A DNA stretch of 41,195 nt from Lachnospiraceae bacterium (GCA_028693705.1 JAQUUX010000021.1:1-41195), one strand, 5' to 3'. Shown: positions 1 through 8,523, counted from the stretch's first letter. Made by a program: numbers and translations. The notes: generated by a model from the letters alone, not told the origin.

Positions 1-227
1 AAAGAGTAGGTAATCCATATCGCATTCCTAATCTACGTTTTTTGTTATGAAAGCCGTAGGTCTATTAAAGTTACCCTTCTGTATGAAAAACAAATCAAAA
101 TACTTCTTGACTATTTACCAAATTGCTAACTGATAATTTTTTGTCAAAACAAATACTACTCTTTTGCAACACAATTATCAATGGAGTGGAATATAGCAAT
201 CTTTTATAGGTTTTATAACTTAAAGTT

Positions 228-260
228 ATCGCCCCATGTAATGTGATTACATGGGGCGAT
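228..260 (-). terminator. strong hairpin, probable terminator after the PsiE-like gene
   Basis: Two perfect 15-base arms (228-242 and 246-260) enclose a 3-base loop, starting 10 bases past the stop of the gene at 270-791. There is no clean U-tract on either strand, so it may act as a processed 3' end rather than a classical intrinsic terminator. In bases 1-227 I see nothing else supportable; a 67-codon frame there lacks a ribosome binding site and family resemblance. Confidence 0.6.
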
Positions 261-269
261 ATCATTAAT

Positions 270-791
270 CTATATTTTCGTATGTCCAGTATTATCATTT
301 TCTCCTACAGCATATTTGTCATCTGCTTTTTCATTAACAGAATAATCATCTGCTACAGTTGGTCCCTGTGGGTTTTTATTCCATGATAGCTTAGCCCATA
401 CATTACGATCCTTGGTATCATGCAGATATCTTCGTAACATACATAAAATACCAACACTGATTACTGATACAAAATCCTGATATGGTGTGGTTGTCCCAAT
501 GACCATATGTCTTGCCACCAGGAATATGAGAATCTCCATAACGTTTTCTGAATTAGGTCTAAACAGCATCTGTAAAAACTCAATACCAATTACAACACTG
601 AACGCCTTCTCCAGGAAAATGATAAATGCATATCCCCCTGTTCTTGTAGTCCAAAACACCTGTATCGCCGGTATCAAAGTTATGATAGCAATTACAAGTG
701 CAATCAAAACAAATCCCCCAACTATGTACTCCAATACATCACATAGTTCCTGTACTCTTTTTTTAACCTTTTCCTTCATCGCAATATTCAT
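270..791 (-). CDS. small integral membrane protein, PsiE-like
   Basis: A 173-residue protein with about four hydrophobic segments (roughly residues 20-45, 53-72, 82-97 and 103-120) and a hydrophilic, acidic C-terminal tail. The pattern around FLVARHMVIG and the overall size resemble the PsiE (phosphate-starvation-inducible E) family, whose biochemical role is not known. The reading starts at ATG 791 with AAGGG very close to it; ATG 779 is an alternative with a longer spacing. It lies downstream of citG but a terminator hairpin (about 848-876) separates them, so it is probably transcribed on its own or by read-through. Family assignment is by eye from motif and topology. Confidence 0.7.
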   Translation of the reverse strand: MNIAMKEKVKKRVQELCDVLEYIVGGFVLIALVIAIITLIPAIQVFWTTRTGGYAFIIFLEKAFSVVIGIEFLQMLFRPNSENVMEILIFLVARHMVIGTTTPYQDFVSVISVGILCMLRRYLHDTKDRNVWAKLSWNKNPQGPTVADDYSVNEKADDKYAVGENDNTGHTKI

Positions 792-847
792 TCCCTTCTG
801 GATATTGTGTGTTTCCCATTATTTAGTCAGTTGCACTATAACTATAA

Positions 848-876
848 AAGAAAAGCCTGTTATCTGTCAAACAGAC
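848..876 (-). terminator. intrinsic terminator of the citDEFXG operon
   Basis: On the minus strand a 7-pair stem (855-861 with 870-876, one G-U pair) with an 8-base loop is followed by TTTTCTTTT. It begins 6 bases past the citG stop, so it should close the citrate lyase operon. Confidence 0.7.
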
Positions 877-881
877 CTTTG

Positions 882-1811
882 CTAGAACAAATCTTTTCTC
901 CCATATTCATATAATACCTCCCGTAAGAAAATAGTAATTGCCAGAAGATCGGCACATCCTCCCGGACTAATGTTCTTTCGTATAAAGACAGCATCCATCT
1001 CCTTACATTTACCAATAGCATCTATCTGATATGCTCCCCCAAGCTTCAGAAAATTTCCTGCCAATTCCTGTACATATTCCAGTGTTTTTTCGTCCTGCCT
1101 TGCAAGTATATTACTATCCTCCGCCCGGCTCATAATCGTAAAGAGCGTTTGCAGCTTTACCAGATTATAGTCTCTTCCCTTCTGCATACCCTCTGTCATA
1201 ACCGGTAATGCATACGAGATCACAGATGAGTAACCGCTTAAAGCTTCTCCCCGGACTCCCAGAACACCCTGTTTACAATACAGCTTTTCACCATTACTAT
1301 CATGGCCTTCACGTTGTTCAATCTGTTCCAATTCCTGTATTAAACGATTCCTGACCATTTTCTGTTCAAAATAAATCAGTTCTTTTATAGTAACCACAGA
1401 TCTTTTTCGGATACAGATTGCAGCCGCTGTACATAAAATCCCCATAGAAAAAATCAGTCCTTTATGAGTATTTACGCCACCGGTTGCCCGATACATTTCC
1501 CGTTCCGCCTCTTTTCCGATCTCGCGGATTCGGTCAAAGATTTCTTCCTCCTGCCCTATCATACGGCTCCCTGTCCTGGCCATCTGCACAAAATAGGGTT
1601 CTAACGCCGCTGCGCTGCGCTCAAAAGTTGCCAGACACATATCCCTGTGAGAACCATTAGAATAGCAGTCCACAAGTCCCGGTTTGGGTGTTGTATATAC
1701 TTCCTCCAACAAAGACTCTGTTACCAATCTTCCAAGATGACTAGCCAGATCAAATAAGCGCTCATCTGCATGCGCAACATTCTTTACATACTCCAGACTA
1801 TGGCCTATCAT
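882..1811 (-). CDS. citG: triphosphoribosyl-dephospho-CoA synthase CitG
   Basis: CitG makes 2'-(5''-triphosphoribosyl)-3'-dephospho-CoA from ATP and dephospho-CoA, the precursor of the prosthetic group of citrate lyase. The 309-residue length fits the family. Visible family motifs are TPKPGLVD with the following SNGSHRDM near residues 40-58, GVNTHKG near 113-119, and SPGGCADLLA near the C terminus. Its ATG overlaps the TGA of citX by four bases (ATGA), indicating translational coupling. It is the last gene of the cit operon; in several other bacteria citX and citG are fused, here they are separate but coupled. Confidence 0.93.
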   Translation of the reverse strand: MIGHSLEYVKNVAHADERLFDLASHLGRLVTESLLEEVYTTPKPGLVDCYSNGSHRDMCLATFERSAAALEPYFVQMARTGSRMIGQEEEIFDRIREIGKEAEREMYRATGGVNTHKGLIFSMGILCTAAAICIRKRSVVTIKELIYFEQKMVRNRLIQELEQIEQREGHDSNGEKLYCKQGVLGVRGEALSGYSSVISYALPVMTEGMQKGRDYNLVKLQTLFTIMSRAEDSNILARQDEKTLEYVQELAGNFLKLGGAYQIDAIGKCKEMDAVFIRKNISPGGCADLLAITIFLREVLYEYGRKDLF

Positions 1812-2341
1812 TCTCCTCGTACTCCTTTGTACCTGCTGATCATCTCGTGTGTTACCTTTTCTAATTCCTGTACGGAATGTGTTCTGTTTTCCATGCAGAC
1901 TCTTGCCTCTTTTTTACAAAGCAGGCATCTGCGTGGTGGCATGCCTAATTCTTTTCTGTGGATTCCCAGTCCACCCATTCCATATACATCAATATCAAAT
2001 AAGCGGCCTAATTCGTGTTCTTCCTCAATATGAATCATTTCTTTTTTTACACTGCTCATATTGCTTTGGGTAATGGTATAAACTTTAGCATATCCGGCCT
2101 TATCCCTAAAAGTCTTTGCCTGAATGCACTGTAGCTTTTTCTCTACCATTACTTTTTCAATGGCCTTACAGCCTTCTTTAAATGCATATAGAATGTCATC
2201 ATCAGTTTTGCGGGGGCCCGCAATGTTCAGTCCCAGACAAACCACAATACAATTAGTATATTGTCTTTGCATGGTTGCCAGGTATGCAGCCTTTTTTTCC
2301 TGAAAAGCCAGTATCTCTTGTAAGGTCACTTCTGAAACCAT
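1808..2341 (-). CDS. citX: apo-citrate lyase phosphoribosyl-dephospho-CoA transferase CitX
   Basis: CitX transfers the prosthetic group made by CitG onto the serine of the acyl carrier subunit CitD, turning apo- into holo-citrate lyase. The 177-residue protein shows the family's GLNIAGPRK motif near residue 37 and the Cys-rich PPRRCLLC region near 134-141 followed by a conserved His. GGGAGG stands 7 bases before the ATG. It follows citF after a 32-base gap and overlaps citG by four bases. Its presence with citG shows that holo-enzyme maturation is encoded in this operon. Confidence 0.93.
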   Translation of the reverse strand: MVSEVTLQEILAFQEKKAAYLATMQRQYTNCIVVCLGLNIAGPRKTDDDILYAFKEGCKAIEKVMVEKKLQCIQAKTFRDKAGYAKVYTITQSNMSSVKKEMIHIEEEHELGRLFDIDVYGMGGLGIHRKELGMPPRRCLLCKKEARVCMENRTHSVQELEKVTHEMISRYKGVRGE

Positions 2342-2373
2342 TACGTCACCTCCCCAAAATGATGTTTTATTTT

Positions 2374-3939
2374 TTATTTTTCGTCAGCAAACTCAAAAGG
2401 CTTAATCTGACGAACAACGTCCATAACAGTACCGTCACGGCTCTCAATAATACCTACTACTCTGTCAGCGAACTGTACTCTTTCAGGCTCTCCTGTAATG
2501 GAATATGCGATATCACGCAGTTCTTCAATGGTCTTAAATGGCAGATCTACATCTTTCATTGCTTCAATCAGATCCTGTCTTGCAGGGTTAATTGCAATAC
2601 CATAATCTGTGATGACAACGTCAATAGATTCTCCCGGTGTAGTTACAGTTGTAACATCAGTACAAATAGCAGGTGTTCTACCCTGTAATAATGGAGCAAT
2701 AACAATGGTACACTTCGCACCGGCTGCTGTATCAGGATGTCCGCCCTGTGCACCGGTAATCATACCGTCAGAACCAACAACAACATTACAGTTAAAATGT
2801 ACGTCAACTTCCAATGCTGCCAGGATAACGAAATCCAACTTGTTAACAACAGCACCCTTATTGAAAGGATCTGCATATTCACCTGCGGATATTCTGAAAT
2901 GCTTCAGATTCTTTACAGATTCTACAGCTGCCAGGTCAAAATCCTGTGTATCTAACAGACAGTCTACCTGATCATTGATTAACAGATCACACATAGGCTT
3001 TGTCAGACCGCCAACACCGAATTTCATACGAATGTTACGTTCTTTCATAATCTTGGCCAGGGAAATGGTAGAAGCAATAGAAGCTCCACCTACACCTGTC
3101 TGATAAGAAAATCCATCTTTAAAGTATGGAGAATTTACAACAAACTGTGTACAATAATCAGCCATCATCAGCTTACGCATATCTGTGGTAGGCTTTGCTG
3201 CACCGGTTGCGATCTTTGCAGGATCACCGATTGCATCTACTTCTACAACATAGTCAACCTTTGTCATGCTGATATGTGCCGGGAAGTTAGGAAATGGAAC
3301 CAGACAGTCAGTAATAGCAACAACCTTATCTGCATAATCCCCATCTACCATGGCATATGACAATACACCACAATCGCTCTTACCGCCGATACCACGACAG
3401 TTACCATAATCATCACAGGTTGGTGTTCCGATAAATGCGATATCAATTCTGGTTTCACCGGATTCAATAGCACGAACACGTCCGCCATGGGATCTCATGA
3501 TAGCCAGACCTTTTAATTTACCTGTAGAAATTGCTTCTCCGATTTTACCACGTACACCTGAAGACTGAATATTTGTAATGGTGCCATCCTCGATATAAGG
3601 AACGATTTTATCATGTGCTTTACCTAATGAACTGGCACAGATAGTTATGTCCTTAATACCCATGTTATGCACTTCTTCCATAACCATGTTAACAATATAA
3701 TCGCCTTCACGGAAATGATGATGGAAGCCTAATGTCATACCATCTTTGATCTCACACTTTACAAGTGCCTCTCTAATGTCCTTTACCAGCTTGCTGCCGT
3801 TACTGTTGATCACACATTTTGTGTTTGGACCATCTTTTTTATAGGTGTATCCGTCTCTATAATGAACTCCCTGAAACACTTCTTTTCCGGTTATGTCCAG
3901 AATTTCCTGTGGAATATCTCTTCCTACTGCATTAATCAT
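2374..3939 (-). CDS. citF: citrate lyase alpha subunit (citrate:acetyl-ACP transferase) CitF
   Basis: CitF swaps acetate for citrate on the acyl carrier protein CitD, forming citryl-ACP for CitE. The product is 521 residues, the usual size. I start it at ATG 3939 (MINAVGRDIPQEIL): AAGGGGG lies 8 bases upstream and the start falls directly after the citE stop; an upstream in-frame ATG at 4020 would overlap citE by 80 bases and has no support. The protein reads as a CoA-transferase-like fold with many Gly-rich loops (for example GVGGASIAST and GSDGMITGAQGG). It is the third gene of citDEFXG. Confidence 0.95.
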   Translation of the reverse strand: MINAVGRDIPQEILDITGKEVFQGVHYRDGYTYKKDGPNTKCVINSNGSKLVKDIREALVKCEIKDGMTLGFHHHFREGDYIVNMVMEEVHNMGIKDITICASSLGKAHDKIVPYIEDGTITNIQSSGVRGKIGEAISTGKLKGLAIMRSHGGRVRAIESGETRIDIAFIGTPTCDDYGNCRGIGGKSDCGVLSYAMVDGDYADKVVAITDCLVPFPNFPAHISMTKVDYVVEVDAIGDPAKIATGAAKPTTDMRKLMMADYCTQFVVNSPYFKDGFSYQTGVGGASIASTISLAKIMKERNIRMKFGVGGLTKPMCDLLINDQVDCLLDTQDFDLAAVESVKNLKHFRISAGEYADPFNKGAVVNKLDFVILAALEVDVHFNCNVVVGSDGMITGAQGGHPDTAAGAKCTIVIAPLLQGRTPAICTDVTTVTTPGESIDVVITDYGIAINPARQDLIEAMKDVDLPFKTIEELRDIAYSITGEPERVQFADRVVGIIESRDGTVMDVVRQIKPFEFADEK

Positions 3940-3940
3940 T

Positions 3941-4840
3941 TTATAAATCCCCCTTATATACGCCTGATGCTTTGGCAAGATTGATAGTTCTCTTTGCACC
4001 ATCATAGAAGGCAATATCAATCATCTTTCCATCTACAGTAAATACGCCAATACCAAGGGCTTTCTTTTCATCAATTTCCTTAACAACCTTTTCAGCAAAG
4101 ATGATATCTTTCTGGGTAGGTGTAAAGATTTCATGTACAATATCAATCTGTCTTGGATTGATAATGGATTTACCGTCAAATCCCATTAAATGAATGCCTT
4201 CTACATCTCTGCGGAAGCCTTCCATATCATCCAGATTAGTGTAGACCGTATCAAAACACTGGATACCTGCTGCTCTGGCTGCAATGATCATATTCTGTCT
4301 CGCACCCATTAACTCAATACCGGTACCGGTAATATGTGTCTGCAGATCCTTGGTGTAATCACCACCTGATAAAGCAATACCGAATAAACGCTCAGAAGAT
4401 TCACAGATATCAAGCGCTCTCATAACGCCTCTTGCTGACTCAATTGCAGCCATGATCAAAGTGCTTCCTTCCGGTCTGTTAAATTCTTTTTCTGCTTTAA
4501 TAACTTCCTCTTCAACAGCCTTTACGTCCAAAGGGCTTTCTGTCTTAGGAATACGGATGGCATCACAGCCACCGGCAACACAGACTCTGACATCTTCTTT
4601 CCAATATTCAGAATCCAGTCCATTGATACGAACAACTCTCTCAACACCTCTGTAATCGATTTCCTGTAATGCATGATACAGAGAAAATCTTGCTGCATCC
4701 TTCTGATTGGTTGCAACAGCATCCTCTAAATCCAGCATGATACTATCTGGCTTATAAATATAAGGATCTTTGATCAAACCCGGTTTCTGGGCATTTAAGA
4801 ACATCATACTTCTTCTTAATCTTTTTTTATTAGGATTCAT
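3941..4840 (-). CDS. citE: citrate lyase beta subunit (citryl-ACP lyase) CitE
   Basis: CitE cleaves citryl-ACP into oxaloacetate and acetyl-ACP; it belongs to the HpcH/HpaI aldolase family and uses Mg2+. The 299-residue protein shows RRSMMFLNAQKPGL at the N terminus, DLEDAV near residue 39 (metal/substrate region) and FGIALSGGDYTKDL in the barrel. The start is set at ATG 4840, whose A is the last base of the citD TAA stop (TAATG overlap), with GGGGAGG 12 bases upstream; an ATG at 4861 lies on the ribosome binding site itself and is rejected. Confidence 0.95.
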   Translation of the reverse strand: MNPNKKRLRRSMMFLNAQKPGLIKDPYIYKPDSIMLDLEDAVATNQKDAARFSLYHALQEIDYRGVERVVRINGLDSEYWKEDVRVCVAGGCDAIRIPKTESPLDVKAVEEEVIKAEKEFNRPEGSTLIMAAIESARGVMRALDICESSERLFGIALSGGDYTKDLQTHITGTGIELMGARQNMIIAARAAGIQCFDTVYTNLDDMEGFRRDVEGIHLMGFDGKSIINPRQIDIVHEIFTPTQKDIIFAEKVVKEIDEKKALGIGVFTVDGKMIDIAFYDGAKRTINLAKASGVYKGDL

Positions 4841-5139
4841 TATCGAATAATACCTCCCCATGGTAAATTATCATACTGATCTACAGAACGATAAACAGCA
4901 GCTTCCACTCTGGCTTTTAAAGTACAGTCAAGAGCACCCTTATCAACTACTGTAATTTTCACATTGTTAATATCCAAACGATCTAATGTTTCCATAACTA
5001 CCTTTTTAATCTGGTTTCCAAACTGATTGATAACACTACTGTCCAGATTAAATTCAACTTTTCCGTCACCCGGTTCCACAGTAACCTGTGCATCACTGGA
5101 TTCCAAAGTTCCCGCTACTGCAGGTTTTAAAATCTCCAT
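4840..5139 (-). CDS. citD: citrate lyase acyl carrier protein (gamma subunit) CitD
   Basis: CitD carries the 2'-(5''-phosphoribosyl)-3'-dephospho-CoA arm that shuttles acyl groups between CitF and CitE. The 99-residue product has GTLESSDAQV at residues 10-19, with Ser14 in the position known for prosthetic-group attachment. The start at ATG 5139 follows AAGGAGG by 9 bases; an ATG 10 codons upstream lies before that site and is rejected. It is the first gene of the operon and sits behind the TTAAG-box promoter at 5187-5239. The ligase gene citC, often beside citD, is not in this window. Confidence 0.94.
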   Translation of the reverse strand: MEILKPAVAGTLESSDAQVTVEPGDGKVEFNLDSSVINQFGNQIKKVVMETLDRLDINNVKITVVDKGALDCTLKARVEAAVYRSVDQYDNLPWGGIIR

Positions 5140-5186
5140 TTCAATAATCCTCCTTATTATGCAAAACAATTTCCTTTGTCATTTAC

Positions 5187-5239
5187 ATCATACAAAAGCA
5201 ATCTTAAAAAACCATTTTTGTTTCTTAAAATTTGTTAAG
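5187..5239 (-). promoter_or_regulatory. citD promoter with TTAAG-box operator array
   Basis: Read on the minus strand there is CTTAACAAATTTTAAG (5239-5224), then 16 bases, then TTAAG (5207-5203), then 10 bases, then a -10-like TATGAT (5192-5187). No good -35 is present, as expected for an activator-dependent promoter. The same array in the same spacing precedes tctC (11700-11752); 15 of 16 bases of the first block are identical. Boxes about 10 bases apart fit direct-repeat binding by OmpR-family regulators; assignment to the regulator encoded at 7626-8315 is inference. Confidence 0.62.
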
Positions 5240-5250
5240 AATTACTATAC

Positions 5251-5303
5251 AAAAAAACAACTTATTCGATTTTTAGTCAGCCCCAAAATCGAATAAGTTG
5301 TTT
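5251..5303 (-). terminator. intrinsic terminator of the histidine kinase gene
   Basis: Perfect 19-base arms (5255-5273 and 5285-5303) with an 11-base loop, followed on the minus strand by a run of T from the A-run at 5251-5257. It begins 9 bases beyond the kinase stop and separates the kinase transcript from the citD promoter. Confidence 0.9.
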
Positions 5304-5312
5304 CACATATTT

Positions 5313-7508
5313 TTATTCGCTTCTATCTATCAATATCTCACTAATCTTCTGGAATAACAAAGTCAGTACAATAGGTTTCTCCAGATGATCCGTAATAATA
5401 CCATTCTCCTTCGCATCCAGTACATCCTTTCTATAAATACTGGTCATGATCAGAACCGCAATTCTGCTGTCAAAGGATTTTACATCAAATGCCAGATCCA
5501 CCCCATTTTCCTTAGGCAGATCATAGTCAGCGATTACGATATCAAATTTGTTCTTGTGCAATTCCTCAAGCGCCTTCTGGGCATTACTTGCCGTAACTAC
5601 TTCCTGTTTTTCCTGCCGCAGTCCTTTTTCCAGAAGCTTCAGAATCTTTAGATTATCCGATACAACCAGTATCTTTCCAATACCGGCAATTGACTTCGTC
5701 TCATGTTCCGGATCTTCTTTCACAATATCCTGACAGGTAGGAAAATAAATTCTAAATCTCGTACCTTCCCCTACCTTGCTCTCTACACGGATCACACCGT
5801 GGTGACTTTCCACAATATTCATTACCATAGATAGTCCCAGTCCTACACCTTCTCCCACATTTTTTGTGGTAAAAAACGGAGTAAATATTTGTGACAATGT
5901 GGTTTCATCCATACCACAGCCATTATCCGCCACTTCGATTCTCACATATTCTCCGCCGGCAGAAGTGTCTATCTCATGTTTTTTCACCTCCGATTGATCC
6001 ACAATTTCTGCACGGAAATAAACAGACCCGTTTTCCTTGCCAATGGCATGAAATGCATTTACACATACATTTAAGATCACCTGATTTAACTGTGTCTTAT
6101 TCGCAAAAATTCCCTTACCCTCACAACTTATTTCCTGTTTTAACTCAATATTATAAGGACAAACAGATTCAACCATTTTGATGCACCTGTGTAAAATAGT
6201 ATCCAGATCCCAATACTGGTATACTGTTTCTGTATTTTTCTTACTAAGAGAGGCAATCTGTACGATGATATCTTTGGCCTTTTCTGCTGCATCATAGATT
6301 TCTTCTATATCACCATAGTATGGCTCGTTTTTATCTACAGTACCTAGCATCAGACCTGCATATCCCATAATAGGTGTTAACAGATTATTGAACTCATGGG
6401 CAATACCACCGGTCATGGTGCCGATTACCTGTAATCGCTGCTGATGACTGATATAGCTTTCACTCTTATGCAGATCCTCCAACGTTTTATTCAGTTCCTT
6501 CAGATATTCATTTTCTTTTGCATAAGCATACTGCTTGCGATACATACTCAACATGAAAATGACTGTACACAGAATGGAAAATACCAGTACAAAAAACAAA
6601 CTTGCCATCTTCACGATACCAATAGTCAGTGGCGCGTTAAATTCCTCATAATCCGCCACTGCGCTGACAGTCAGAAAACCGTCTCCAAATACTGCCGGTG
6701 TATAGGCTGCAAACTTTCTCACCCGCTGTAGATTCGTATGTGCTTCGGCCCACCAGTAGGAATGATAAATCTGTGTCCCAGTCTCCCCGGCAAGCTGATG
6801 TTTTACCAATTCCGACAATTCCGAAAGATCCACTCCCGGAAATCTCTCCTGTCTGTCCTTGATAACATCCATACCGACCTGTTCTTTTACCTCATGCATT
6901 ACGATAGTACCATTGGAGGCTTTTACCATAATATAGCCCTTTTCACCCAGCTTAAGATTAGACATCAGACTATAGAAAATCGTTTCGCAATCCAGGTAAA
7001 ATACCGTTTTAAAATGATTATCCGCCTGAAAACTCAGTGCAAAATACATTTTATCATCATCATCCTGACACACGTCGATCTTATATTTTCCATTGGTGCC
7101 CATCAAGGAGATAAAACGATATGTACGTGCCCTAAGGTTTACGATATTCATACCATTATCATCATAGATCCGGATATCAGCAATATTCGGATAATAGCTT
7201 CTCATGAAGTTATTAGCCATCCTATCCAATGCTTCGGCATCACCTCTTTTACGATATTCCTCTATACCAATGGCAAATTCCTGGGTATCATTAATCGCTG
7301 TAATATCCTGGCAACATCCCGCCAAATAGCTTTCTATTGCCTGTGCAGAAGAAGACGCAACTGTTAGCAGCTGCTGTTTTTCGCCGTTCATCACATCCTC
7401 TGAATATTTTTGAATACTGCTTAGCAGCATGTAAACCATGGCAATACAGAGAGAAAGCATAAATAAAAGCGATAGTTTAGATTGTTTGGACAATACAATT
7501 TTTTTCAT
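5313..7508 (-). CDS. membrane sensor histidine kinase with C-terminal receiver domain
   Basis: 731 residues from ATG 7508, which has GGGAGG 5 bases upstream; ATG 7577 (754 residues) is possible but has a weaker site and overlaps the divergent promoter. Order: membrane segment about 12-31, an extracellular sensing region about 32-293 that resembles a CACHE-type ligand domain, membrane segment about 297-321, coiled linker, HisKA with GGIAHEFNN (His371), HATPase with the N-box NVCVNAFHAI, DNGCGMD and GVGLGLSM, then a receiver domain about 611-731. In the receiver Asp661 and Lys711 are kept, but the usual acidic pair reads Ser617-Asp618. Placed between citrate lyase and TctABC genes and divergent from a response regulator, it probably senses citrate or a related carboxylate (inference). 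Confidence 0.9.
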   Translation of the reverse strand: MKKIVLSKQSKLSLLFMLSLCIAMVYMLLSSIQKYSEDVMNGEKQQLLTVASSSAQAIESYLAGCCQDITAINDTQEFAIGIEEYRKRGDAEALDRMANNFMRSYYPNIADIRIYDDNGMNIVNLRARTYRFISLMGTNGKYKIDVCQDDDDKMYFALSFQADNHFKTVFYLDCETIFYSLMSNLKLGEKGYIMVKASNGTIVMHEVKEQVGMDVIKDRQERFPGVDLSELSELVKHQLAGETGTQIYHSYWWAEAHTNLQRVRKFAAYTPAVFGDGFLTVSAVADYEEFNAPLTIGIVKMASLFFVLVFSILCTVIFMLSMYRKQYAYAKENEYLKELNKTLEDLHKSESYISHQQRLQVIGTMTGGIAHEFNNLLTPIMGYAGLMLGTVDKNEPYYGDIEEIYDAAEKAKDIIVQIASLSKKNTETVYQYWDLDTILHRCIKMVESVCPYNIELKQEISCEGKGIFANKTQLNQVILNVCVNAFHAIGKENGSVYFRAEIVDQSEVKKHEIDTSAGGEYVRIEVADNGCGMDETTLSQIFTPFFTTKNVGEGVGLGLSMVMNIVESHHGVIRVESKVGEGTRFRIYFPTCQDIVKEDPEHETKSIAGIGKILVVSDNLKILKLLEKGLRQEKQEVVTASNAQKALEELHKNKFDIVIADYDLPKENGVDLAFDVKSFDSRIAVLIMTSIYRKDVLDAKENGIITDHLEKPIVLTLLFQKISEILIDRSE

Positions 7509-7562
7509 GGAAACCTCCCGCGGGATATCTTTCTTCTTATTCTGCTGTATCCTTGATAAAAC

Positions 7563-7591
7563 TTGTCTTTTCTTCATAATTCCCTTATAAT
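7563..7591 (+). promoter_or_regulatory. promoter of the response regulator gene
   Basis: TTGTCT (7563-7568), a 17-base spacer and a perfect TATAAT (7586-7591) lie 34 bases before the start codon. This is the best -10 in the citrate island, suggesting that the regulator is made constitutively while its target promoters lack -35 boxes. Confidence 0.75.
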
Positions 7592-7625
7592 TGTAACATA
7601 TTTGGATTTATTGTGGAGGTTTGAA

Positions 7626-8315
7626 ATGGGGGTAACAAAAGTTCTTATTGTTGACGATGATGTTGCTATACAAAAGTTACTGGTTAAAGTAATGACCTGC
7701 AACAACTATCAGTCTGTTGCTGTCTCCAGTGGTGAAGCTGCCCTTGAGATCCTGAAAAACGATGTGTTCCATTTGATTCTACTGGACATTACAATGGGAG
7801 GAATGGACGGTTTCCAGGTCATACAGACCATCAGGGAACAGGGCTCCAATATCCCTATCATTGTAATCAGCGGCAGAACGGAAGATTATGATACTCTATA
7901 CGGACTGGACATCGGTGCTGATGATTATATTACCAAACCTTTTAATCCGGTTATTCTGGGTGCCAAGGCCAAAGCTTTGATTCGCAGGGATAACAATGCA
8001 CAGGTCACTTCCAAAGCTGTCATTCACTGTGGACCCTTCAATCTGGATACCACAGTTTTAAAATTCACCAAAAATGATGAAGAGGTGGTTCTCTCCTCCA
8101 AGGAACTTCTTATGATGCGTCTTTTCCTTGAAAATCCGGGACGCGTTTTCAGTAAAGAGATCCTGTACGATCAGATCTGGGGAGATGCCATTGTAGATGA
8201 GAATGCTGTTATGGTCTACATCAATCATCTTCGTGCCAAGATTGAGGATGATCCCAAGAAACCCCAGTACATCAAAACCGTTTGGGGACTCGGTTATAAA
8301 TTTTCTCTTTCTTAA
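7626..8315 (+). CDS. OmpR/PhoB-family response regulator, probable citrate regulator
   Basis: 229 residues from ATG 7626, with GGAGG upstream; an earlier in-frame ATG at 7563 would start inside the promoter. The receiver domain (about 1-120) has the acidic pair Asp10/Asp11, phospho-acceptor Asp54 in LLDITMGG and Lys104 in TKPF. A winged-helix DNA-binding domain follows (about 130-229) ending with the typical YIKTVWGLGYKF. It is divergent from the histidine kinase gene, its likely partner. TctD, known to control tctABC in enterobacteria, is from the same family; this supports a role in citrate control, but the partner kinase here is not a TctE type. The TTAAG boxes before citD and tctC are candidate targets. 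Confidence 0.92.
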   Translation: MGVTKVLIVDDDVAIQKLLVKVMTCNNYQSVAVSSGEAALEILKNDVFHLILLDITMGGMDGFQVIQTIREQGSNIPIIVISGRTEDYDTLYGLDIGADDYITKPFNPVILGAKAKALIRRDNNAQVTSKAVIHCGPFNLDTTVLKFTKNDEEVVLSSKELLMMRLFLENPGRVFSKEILYDQIWGDAIVDENAVMVYINHLRAKIEDDPKKPQYIKTVWGLGYKFSLS

Positions 8316-8372
8316 TCCGGCTATTTTTCTAAAACGACTTACATAATTTCCGAGAGCTGATTTATATCATAC

Positions 8373-8420
8373 AAAAAAGGAACGCAACACTGATCTTCTC
8401 AGTATGCGTTCCTCTTTTAT
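8373..8420. terminator. bidirectional intrinsic terminator between the regulator and tctA
   Basis: Outer arms GGAACGCA (8379-8386) and TGCGTTCC (8405-8412) with an inner ACTGA/TCAGT pairing. An A-run at 8373-8378 and TCTTTTATT after the hairpin give U-tracts in both directions, so it can end both the plus-strand regulator and minus-strand tctCBA transcripts. Confidence 0.85.
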
Positions 8421-8523
8421 TATGTAAAAAATTGAAGCAAAATTATAATACTCATTTTAGGATACTAAATACTGTTTTTGTTTCTTGAATGCTTTTATTT
8501 CTTAAATAATTTGTTGATAAAAT

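Noticed and set aside
95-298. 67-codon minus-strand frame at the left edge
   Set aside because: No ribosome binding site or family resemblance, runs through the terminator hairpin and into the end of the PsiE-like gene.
5257-5303. Operator palindrome for citrate genes
   Set aside because: The 19-base arms followed by a U-tract right after the kinase stop are better explained as an intrinsic terminator.
6738-7367. 209-codon plus-strand frame inside the histidine kinase gene
   Set aside because: Lies entirely antisense to a well-supported sensor domain; composition is that of a shadow frame and no ribosome binding site is seen.
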